Of a stretch of 7,056 bases of DNA, positions 1 to 4,994 are shown piece by piece. The position numbers and the translations under genes were made by a program. The notes beneath the pieces are model-generated. The model did no database searches. It saw only the letters and a program-made list of their open reading frames with translations, and was not told the origin of the DNA. Position 1 is the first letter of the stretch. Every line of letters begins with the position of its first letter. Origin of the DNA: Clostridia bacterium (GTDB lineage: Bacteria > Bacillota > Clostridia > CAKSNL01 > HGM11501); contig JAUNRD010000093.1 of NCBI GenBank assembly GCA_030535815.1, positions 1 to 7,056 of the forward strand, written 5' to 3'.

Positions 1-660
1 TCTCCGTCGGGAAATGACAACTTCCAGGAAAATCTTTTATTTGAATTTACATTAAGTTGTATAGATGTACACAGGGGAGACACTCCCAAAAAAGCTTTTA
101 TATGTACACAAGACAGTGGCGATCACATCTTTTTTAGCAAAAATGTTATGATTGTTACCACACGCTACTCGTCGCTGTATAGAAATCTATTTCTATCTTT
201 GATTGATGCATTTAATACTGAACATTCATTGCCATTGTCAGTATACACTGCCGCATATGACATATTTAACACAATAGCGAGTAACTGCCTTATAGAAAAA
301 AATAGCTACTCGGATATAAGCATTATCGAAAACAGCATAAAATATCTTGAAGAGTGTTCATCGCCCGCAAAAAGCATTAAAGACATTGCCGCAAGCCACA
401 ACATAAGTATCAGCCATTACGAACGCCTTTTCCGAAATTATGCCGGAATATCGCCTGTGGAATACAAGAATATTCACAAAATAAATTGTATAAAATCATT
501 CCTTCATGATTCAAAAATTACGCTTGATGAAATATCAGAAAAAATGGGTTATTGTGACAGTGGCTACCTATGCCGATTTTTCAAGCAAAAAACAGGAATG
601 ACTCCAAAAGAATACCGTAATATCTATATATCTCAAACCAGGAAAAGTCAGCTCAAATAA
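1..660 (+). CDS. AraC-family transcriptional regulator, C-terminal part (5' end outside window)
   Basis: The frame is open from base 1 to a TAA at 658-660, so the gene starts before the window. The ATG at 148 is internal: it has no convincing ribosome binding site and coding-like sequence precedes it. The visible 219 residues end in the AraC/XylS double helix-turn-helix. The first helix pair is at about residues 125-144 of the visible part (SIKDIAASHNISISHYERLF), and the second at about 174-195, with the family signature GMTPKEYR at about 199-206. Members of this family bind promoter DNA through this C-terminal domain and sense a ligand, often a sugar, through the N-terminal part. Here that part is mostly missing and the visible upstream stretch is not recognisable, so neither ligand nor target can be named. 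No clear terminator follows; the IS fragment begins within about 40 bases of the stop and may have displaced the original downstream region. Confidence 0.9.
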   Translation, partial: SPSGNDNFQENLLFEFTLSCIDVHRGDTPKKAFICTQDSGDHIFFSKNVMIVTTRYSSLYRNLFLSLIDAFNTEHSLPLSVYTAAYDIFNTIASNCLIEKNSYSDISIIENSIKYLEECSSPAKSIKDIAASHNISISHYERLFRNYAGISPVEYKNIHKINCIKSFLHDSKITLDEISEKMGYCDSGYLCRFFKQKTGMTPKEYRNIYISQTRKSQLK

Positions 661-694
661 TAAAAAGTTAAATTGTATGTATATAAAAAATCGG

Positions 695-1308
695 ACTTGA
701 GTCAACCCCGGATTTTGTGTAAACTCTTTACGAAACCTCCAAGATGATATATAATAAAAATATCATTTTGGAGGTTTTAATTATGCCAAGGTACAAATTA
801 AGTCCCGAAGAGAGGGCGGCGGAAAAAGAACGCAAGGAGAATTTGCGTAACATCATGAAAGGGTTGGATGTAAAGAATTTTGATGACCTGAAAGATGTGT
901 TTAAGATGATGGTCGGAGAAATGCTTGAAAACGGTCTTGACGGAGAGCTCGTCGATGAATTAGGCTATACAAAGTATGATTATCGCAACAAAGAGGGCGA
1001 AAACAGCCGTAACGGATATTCTAAAAAGACCCTTAAAACAAGCTTTGGCGAAACGGAAATCAAAGTGCCGAGAGACAGAGACGGTGAATTTGAGCCGCAG
1101 CTTGTAAAGAAAAATCAAACAACACTGACCGGTGACATTGAAGAAAAAATTATATCTATGTATGCAAAGGGCATGACCACAAGCGATATAGAAGCTCACA
1201 TCAAGGATATTTACGGTTTGGAATGTTCCGATACAACCATAAGCCGGATAACAGACAAAATACTGCCTGTAGTGCGAGAATGGCAGTCAAGACCGCTTGA
1301 AGAAATCA
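695..1308 (+). mobile_element. Truncated IS256-family insertion sequence (left part only)
   Basis: The element is recognised by its transposase N-terminus. The sequence ahead of the gene contains gtcaacc (701-707) followed by ttttgtgtaaa (713-723), which resembles the terminal repeats of IS256-family elements as I remember them. The left boundary, about 695-701, is therefore an estimate. A matching inverted copy of this end should lie beyond the transposase stop, but none is visible between 1308 and 1600, and family similarity of the protein stops at about 1308. The right part of the element, including all catalytic residues, is gone, so the copy should be unable to transpose by itself. No target-site duplication can be defined without the right end. 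Confidence 0.7.
733..777 (+). promoter_or_regulatory. Hairpin burying the transposase ribosome binding site
   Basis: The arms at 733-750 and 760-777 are 18 bases each with a 9-base A/T loop (751-759). They pair fully, with one G-U wobble (743 with 767). The right arm contains the GGAGG at 770-774, which pairs with CCTCC at 736-740. The transposase start codon at 783 lies just outside the stem. A transcript entering the element from outside would carry both arms and hide the ribosome binding site, while a transcript starting inside or after the left arm would leave it free. This form of protection against read-through expression is known from other insertion sequences such as IS10 and the IS200/IS605 group. 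Its operation here is inferred from structure only. Confidence 0.75.
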
Positions 1309-1490
1309 TACCTCAATCATCACAAAAGTATCCGAAAAAATTGACGGTGAATTTTTCCATAACGAAATGGATGGCGGGCAGTCATATAGGCACGGAACAG
1401 AAAACGGGGTCTATTTTATCTTTACATGGACAGACAGCAACACCGTCCCATATGAAATCAGTGCAGGATTTGTCAGGTAGTATATTCTGA
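783..1490 (+). pseudogene. IS256-family transposase, 3'-truncated and fused to foreign sequence
   Basis: IS256-family (mutator type) transposases are DDE enzymes of about 400 residues that move the element by a copy-out circular intermediate. ATG 783 is chosen over the in-frame ATG at 744 because GGAGG at 770-774 sits 8 bases upstream of it, and because 744 lies in the left arm of the hairpin. Residues 1-175 look like a normal family N-terminus: a basic leader, the segment GELVDELGYTKYDYRNKEG, a conserved NSRNGYSKKTLKT block, VPRDRDGEFEPQLVKK, and an HTH-like MYAKGMTTSDIEAHI stretch, ending WQSRPLEEI. The family would continue with YP.VFMDAIH, which contains the first catalytic Asp. Instead the frame reads about 60 unrelated residues, starting IPQSSQKYPKK, to a TGA at 1488-1490. 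All three catalytic acidic residues are absent. The product, if made, could at most bind element ends. Confidence 0.85.
1309..1480 (+). pseudogene. 3' remnant of an unidentified gene, cut by the IS junction
   Basis: From about 1301 to a TAG at 1478-1480, the frame offset from the transposase gives about 57 residues with protein-like composition. It includes ITKVSEKIDGEFF, then HNEMDGGQSYRHGTENG, then VYFIFTWTDSNTVPYEIS. Aromatic and hydrophobic residues alternate in a beta-strand-like manner. The transposase frame over the same bases gives low-quality sequence. The parsimonious reading is that this is the true C-terminus of another gene, left when a deletion joined the element to it. The terminator at 1551-1588 lies 70 bases past its stop and would fit as its original terminator. 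I do not recognise the family. There is no start codon or ribosome binding site of its own. Confidence 0.5.
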
Positions 1491-1550
1491 CTTCTGAATG
1501 ACAATCAGGAAATAACTGTCCATAAAGCTCCATACACCCATATAGCTTCA

Positions 1551-1588
1551 GTAATAAAAAAGCACCCGGGCGGGTGCTTTTTTATTAC
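1551..1588. terminator. Palindromic two-way terminator
   Basis: Two perfect 18-base arms, at 1551-1568 and 1571-1588, flank a 2-base centre. The GC-rich core (gcacccg/cgggtgc) is bordered by A runs on one side and T runs on the other, so it terminates on either strand. On the minus strand it lies 10 bases past the stop of the SLH gene at 1599. On the plus strand it would end transcription of the gene remnant or transposase. Confidence 0.93.
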
Positions 1589-1598
1589 TTTATTTTCT

Positions 1599-2753
1599 TC
1601 AGGACTTTGAAAGAGCCCTCATAAGGAAGGTTACAATCTGACCACGGGTGCAGGTTGCATCGGGGGAGAAGGTAGTAGCAGAAGTGCCTGATGTAATACC
1701 ATTTTTCACCGCCCAGGCAACTGCCTTTGCGTAAGGCGCATCGGCGGGGACATCGGTAAATGTGTTGACAGTCCCCACATCAGGAGAGCCTGCATTCTTC
1801 CAGAGATACATAACGGTTGATGAACGTGTACAGGGTGTATCTGCGGCAAAGGTATTTCCGCTTACCATACCTTTCTCATATGCCCATATGGCAGGATAGT
1901 AATAATAGTGTCCGCCGTTAACATCTTTATACGGATTGGCTATAGTTGATGCCTGCGGCTTTACCGCTCTCCATAAAAATGTGAGAATCTGAGCTCTTGT
2001 ACAGGTGTTATTTGGTGCAAACTCCGTTTCTGATACGCCCGATGTTATATTTCTCTGCAAAGCCCATTCAATGGCTTCTGCAAAATAATCGCTTTTATTA
2101 ACGTCATTGCAAAGGCAAAGCTTAGGAATTGTCAGCTTTACATTTATATCGGTTTCTGCCACGCCGTTTACTGCAAGTAATGTGCCTTTGAAATAGCCCG
2201 CCTTTTCCGTTGTTGCCTTTTCTATATCAACCGCTCCGCCCTTCCAGGAGAGAACAGTTCCGTTTTTGCACGCGGCCTGTGCAACTTCACGTACAGTTAT
2301 GTAGCCCGTCATATTGCTCATATTCATAACATCCAATGCATCCAGTACATTATTTACATCCGCTTCAAGAGCAGCTTCTGCATCAACATCAGTCCCTGTC
2401 TTAGGAATTACAACGCGCACTAAATAGTGTCCGGTAAAATCATATTTTTGTCCGGTCTTCTGTGTGAAAAGAAAATTTGCAGAAACCGAGCCGTCTTTTT
2501 CTGCTGTTGCATTATAAATCTTGAAATTGGATGTGTAGTCATAATCCAACGTAATATTATACTCTTCCGGGATAAGCTTCTGAACTGCGGCCTTGAAATC
2601 TTCCTTGCTCATGTCGTTATATACCGCTATTGTATCCTTCTTTGCTTTTACGGCAGCAATTGCCTCGTCAATATAATCCACCACAGCATACGATGTAAAC
2701 ACGGTTGAAATAAGTAAAACTGCCGTAAGAATTAAAACTGTTAATTTTTTCAT
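1599..2753 (-). CDS. Secreted protein with duplicated N-terminal domain and three SLH repeats
   Basis: This is a 384-residue exported protein. The start at 2753 is supported by AAGGAG (2763-2768) 9 bases upstream. Residues 1-23 are a signal peptide: KK, a hydrophobic core, then a likely cut after SYA. Residues about 50-212 are not a family I recognise and appear to hold two related halves: about 51-117, ending FTGHYLVRVVIPK, and about 153-211, ending GTLLAVNGVAETDINVKLTIPK. Three SLH repeats follow at about 216-264, 273-321 and 331-381. SLH repeats in threes normally hold a protein non-covalently to pyruvylated cell-wall polymers. Here the usual TRAE signature reads CTRAQ, CTRSS and CTRGQ. 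The gene starts 26 bases after the stop of the CAP/SLH gene (2780-4024) with no terminator between, so the two are very probably co-transcribed. The function of the N-terminal part is unknown. Confidence 0.9.
   Translation of the reverse strand: MKKLTVLILTAVLLISTVFTSYAVVDYIDEAIAAVKAKKDTIAVYNDMSKEDFKAAVQKLIPEEYNITLDYDYTSNFKIYNATAEKDGSVSANFLFTQKTGQKYDFTGHYLVRVVIPKTGTDVDAEAALEADVNNVLDALDVMNMSNMTGYITVREVAQAACKNGTVLSWKGGAVDIEKATTEKAGYFKGTLLAVNGVAETDINVKLTIPKLCLCNDVNKSDYFAEAIEWALQRNITSGVSETEFAPNNTCTRAQILTFLWRAVKPQASTIANPYKDVNGGHYYYYPAIWAYEKGMVSGNTFAADTPCTRSSTVMYLWKNAGSPDVGTVNTFTDVPADAPYAKAVAWAVKNGITSGTSATTFSPDATCTRGQIVTFLMRALSKS
1631..1831. repeat. SLH-coding direct repeat, copy 1
   Basis: This stretch encodes the last SLH repeat and part of the second in the downstream SLH gene. 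It aligns without gaps to 2806-3006 at a constant offset of 1175 bases. The match includes a 31-base exact run (1792-1822 against 2967-2997). The high nucleotide similarity suggests recent duplication or gene conversion between the neighbouring genes. Confidence 0.8.
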
Positions 2754-2779
2754 ATTGAATATCTCCTTTATTTTGTAAT

Positions 2780-4024
2780 TTATTTTATTGCTCTATTTAA
2801 GAATGTTACAATTTGTCCTCTTGTGCAGGTTGCATCGGGAGAGAAGGTGGTATCAGAAGTTCCCGAGGTAATGCCGTTTGCTACCGCCCAGCTAACTGCC
2901 TTTGCATAAGGCGCATCGGCGGGGACATCCGTAAATGTATTTATAGTGCCCGCATCGGGTGAGCCCGCATTCTTCCAGAGATACATAACGGTTGATGCTC
3001 GTGTACAAGGTGCAACTGCACTGAACCTGCCTTTTTCAATCATCCCCTTCTGATATGCCCATATTGCGGCATCATAATAATAATGACCGTTTTTTACATC
3101 CGTGAACGGATTTGAGCCTTCTGCCTTCGGCGATCCCACTGCACGCCACAGAAAAGTCAGGATTTGCGCTCTCGTACAGGTATCATCGGGGGAAAAGGTG
3201 GTATCGCTCGTCCCCGATGTTATATTTTTCTTCACCGCCCAGGCTACCGCCTTTGCATAATATGCATCGGACGGCACATCGGTAAATGAAATCTCTCCGA
3301 CATCTTCAGTCGGTGCCGGCGGTGCAGGACTTTGTGTTGCAGGACCGTATCTGTATGTAAATACAGGAAGATTCGGGGCATTGATTCTTGGTGTATAGTT
3401 ACCGTTTTCTTCCTTCATTGCCTCAAAGGAAAGGGGCATATATGAAACATAGCCGTTTGCGGTTGTCAAAATGAGATAAACTTCTGAAATTTCTCTTGAA
3501 TTCAAGCTTCTTAAGTCGGTGCTTACCTTACAGTCTACAATAGTATCGCGGGCTGTAAACTGCTGTATCCAGGTGTTTTCTTTCTCGGCATATCCAACTC
3601 CCATATATCCGGCTGAGAAGCTTAAAATATTCGCGCGGTGCCCGGAGCTTTTCATCCACGATTCCACCACCTCCTCGGGACTTGTCTGCCCTTTTGCCGC
3701 ATTTTCGCCCGCACCTTTGTGAGGGAATGATTTCGGTATTGTTGTATAGCAACCGGAGCCGTTGGGTCTGGTGTGTGAAAATGAGGTTTCCAGCTCAACT
3801 GCACGGATATCGCAGGATGCCTGAAGCTCAGAAACCATAGATAATGACTGAAGACCTGAGTTTGCACGCTCGATATTGACAAGTTTTAAAACTTCCCATT
3901 CATACTCTGAGGCAATGGCCTTTACTTCATCAGGCAGCCCTTTTGAGGCTGCCGCAGCCGGAATACTCACTATACACATAAGCATACATACACATAAAAG
4001 TATACTGAAAAATCTTTGTTTCAT
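2780..4024 (-). CDS. Secreted CAP/SCP-domain (YkwD-like) protein with three SLH repeats
   Basis: This is a 414-residue surface protein. ATG 4024 is chosen because AAGGAGG (4034-4040) lies 9 bases upstream and a signal peptide starts there (MKQRFF, hydrophobic core, cut near AAAA at residues 23-26). The in-frame ATG at 4072 would put 16 charged residues before it. Residues about 42-158 form a bacterial CAP/SCP domain of the YkwD type. Its landmarks are FSHTRPNGS (H84), GENAAKGQ (E107), EEVVESW (118-123) and SSGHRANIL (H129), so the His/Glu cavity residues are kept. The biochemical role of bacterial CAP domains is unsettled. A middle region (160-230) of unknown fold and a Pro-rich linker (232-238) lead to SLH repeats at about 247-296, 306-354 and 364-413, with CTRAQ, CTRAS and CTRGQ in place of TRAE. 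It is the first gene of a two-gene operon, read from the MerR-type promoter at 4110-4140. Confidence 0.93.
   Translation of the reverse strand: MKQRFFSILLCVCMLMCIVSIPAAAASKGLPDEVKAIASEYEWEVLKLVNIERANSGLQSLSMVSELQASCDIRAVELETSFSHTRPNGSGCYTTIPKSFPHKGAGENAAKGQTSPEEVVESWMKSSGHRANILSFSAGYMGVGYAEKENTWIQQFTARDTIVDCKVSTDLRSLNSREISEVYLILTTANGYVSYMPLSFEAMKEENGNYTPRINAPNLPVFTYRYGPATQSPAPPAPTEDVGEISFTDVPSDAYYAKAVAWAVKKNITSGTSDTTFSPDDTCTRAQILTFLWRAVGSPKAEGSNPFTDVKNGHYYYDAAIWAYQKGMIEKGRFSAVAPCTRASTVMYLWKNAGSPDAGTINTFTDVPADAPYAKAVSWAVANGITSGTSDTTFSPDATCTRGQIVTFLNRAIK
2806..3006. repeat. SLH-coding direct repeat, copy 2
   Basis: This is the partner of 1631-1831, in the same orientation and ungapped. It encodes the last SLH repeat and part of the middle one of the CAP/SLH protein. 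Similarity drops on the upstream side past about 3006, where the middle repeats of the two proteins have diverged. Confidence 0.8.
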
Positions 4025-4079
4025 TACAAAAGACCTCCTTCTATAACAAATTTTCAGCTTAGGACCTATCACCTTCCGC

Positions 4080-4108
4080 TTGAAAAATAAGCTATTATAT
4101 GTTAAAAT
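4080..4108 (+). promoter_or_regulatory. Candidate promoter of the MerR gene
   Basis: TTGAAA (4080-4085), 17 bases, TAAAAT (4103-4108) gives a plausible sigma-A promoter starting near 4115. No better candidate lies between 4135 and the start codon at 4193. If real, its polymerase footprint overlaps that of the minus-strand promoter, and its first transcribed bases run into the operator. A protein bound there could therefore repress its own gene while activating the operon. The region is very A/T-rich, so a chance match is possible. Confidence 0.35.
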
Positions 4109-4109
4109 A

Positions 4110-4140
4110 ATTATACACCGTACCTAAGGGTACGATGCAA
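4110..4140 (-). promoter_or_regulatory. MerR-type promoter of the CAP/SLH operon (19-bp spacer)
   Basis: Read on the minus strand, this is a -35 TTGCAT (4135-4140), a 19-bp spacer (4116-4134) and a perfect -10 TATAAT (4110-4115). Ordinary sigma-A promoters have 17 +/- 1 bp. A 19-bp spacer filled by a palindrome is the hallmark of promoters that MerR-family proteins activate by twisting the DNA. Transcription would begin near 4103, giving an untranslated leader of about 78 bases before the ATG at 4024. The target operon follows directly. Confidence 0.8.
4119..4134. promoter_or_regulatory. Palindromic operator, probable MerR-family binding site
   Basis: The inverted repeat is cgtacc-taag-ggtacg: 6-base perfect arms around 4 bases, lying wholly within the 19-bp promoter spacer. 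The gtacc...ggtac pattern resembles operators of MerR-family regulators in Firmicutes. The likely binder is the regulator encoded at 4193-4957, the only regulator gene adjacent to it. Confidence 0.75.
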
Positions 4141-4192
4141 TAGTTTTTTAAATTTTATAAGGTTTTATTTTTTGTTATAGACGAGGTATTTT

Positions 4193-4957
4193 ATGAACGA
4201 TAAAAATTTATTTACCATAGGCGAAATTGCAAAAGCCGTCGGGATTACAAGGAAGGTTATACTTGGTTATGAAGCCAAAGGCCTTATACATCCTGATAAA
4301 AAAGACGGTTCGGCGGGAAACAGGTACTACACCATCGATACCTTTACTCAGATACGTACAATTCGTGTTTTTCAGGATTTAGGTCTTTCCCTTGATGAGA
4401 TAAGGGAATATTTTAATGATGCGAGTGATTTAGAGCCGATGATACAGCGGCTTGAAAAAATGAGAGATAAGCTTAATCTCACCATAGAGAAGTTGAAAGA
4501 AAGAACACAGAAAAAAGGAAATATTATGCGAGAAATCACAATTGCCCCTCAAACAATTTATTGTCGTACATATAATTCAACATCAGTTGCAGACAAGACA
4601 AAACTTTTAAGAGATACGGCGCTCGAAGCTATGAGAGGGTACGGAACAGATACGACAAAACGTATGTATTTTACAGAATATAACTCAGATGCTCCCGAGG
4701 ATGTTTCATATTGTATCGCAGTACCACAAGGAAGCAACGGCGAATATGTAAGCATCATTCCCGAACTTAAAGCAATTTCCACCTTCCATCACGGATCCTA
4801 CGAAGATATTCCGAATACCCGGAAAAAACTCCTGACATATGCAGAAGAAAACGGCATAAAGCTTTCGGGTACATTCCGCAATCTGTACCTCGAAGGCCCT
4901 CCTCAGCATAAGGACAAAAACAAGTTTATCACACAGATAATCGCCATCATTGAATAG
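4193..4957 (+). CDS. MerR-family activator with BmrR/GyrI-like ligand-binding domain
   Basis: This is a 254-residue cytoplasmic regulator. The start at 4193 is preceded by GAGG (4183-4186) at 6 bases. Residues 7-26 (FTIGEIAKAVGITRKVILGY) are the MerR helix-turn-helix, followed by the wing with NRYYTIDTFTQI (43-54) and a second helical motif with LGLSLDEI (63-70). A coiled-coil dimerisation helix spans about 80-108. Residues 112-254 match the GyrI-like/effector-binding (BmrR C-terminal) type, with FHHGSYEDIPNT (198-209), AEENG, LYLEGPPQ and a final FITQIIAII strand. Such domains bind hydrophobic or cationic compounds. The DNA-binding part normally activates promoters with a 19-bp spacer by untwisting them. 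Such a promoter lies about 50 bases upstream, pointing the other way into the CAP/SLH operon, which is the most likely target. The ligand is unknown. A terminator begins directly after the stop codon. Confidence 0.93.
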   Translation: MNDKNLFTIGEIAKAVGITRKVILGYEAKGLIHPDKKDGSAGNRYYTIDTFTQIRTIRVFQDLGLSLDEIREYFNDASDLEPMIQRLEKMRDKLNLTIEKLKERTQKKGNIMREITIAPQTIYCRTYNSTSVADKTKLLRDTALEAMRGYGTDTTKRMYFTEYNSDAPEDVSYCIAVPQGSNGEYVSIIPELKAISTFHHGSYEDIPNTRKKLLTYAEENGIKLSGTFRNLYLEGPPQHKDKNKFITQIIAIIE

Positions 4958-4991
4958 AAAAAACCCTGTTGCATATGCAACAGGGTTTTTT
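4958..4991. terminator. Palindromic two-way terminator between convergent genes
   Basis: This is a perfect 34-base palindrome: 17-base arms at 4958-4974 and 4975-4991, with A6 on the left, T6 on the right and a ccctgttgc/gcaacaggg core. It starts on the base after the MerR-gene stop and ends 3 bases before the stop codon of the beta-glucosidase gene on the other strand. It therefore serves both. Confidence 0.95.
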
Positions 4992-4994
4992 ATC

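Noticed and set aside
148..660. AraC-type protein as a complete 170-residue gene starting at 148
   Set aside because: The frame is open to base 1 and no ribosome binding site precedes 148; the gene is cut by the window edge.
661..700. Terminator after the AraC gene
   Set aside because: The only complementarity (ctcaa with ttgag) is too short and too far apart, with no T tract.
744..782. Upstream ATG at 744 as transposase start
   Set aside because: It lies inside the left arm of the hairpin, has no ribosome binding site, and adds 13 residues not expected in the family; 783 has GGAGG at the right distance.
960..1199. Minus-strand open frame opposite the transposase
   Set aside because: It mirrors a clear coding region, has no ribosome binding site and encodes no recognisable protein.
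1599..3300. Repeated sequence as a CRISPR or satellite array
   Set aside because: Repeat units are protein-coding SLH modules of about 150-170 bases, in frame and diverged, without short constant repeats or spacers.
4025..4072. ATG at 4072 as start of the CAP/SLH protein
   Set aside because: It would place charged residues ahead of the signal peptide, and the strong AAGGAGG at 4034-4040 points to 4024.
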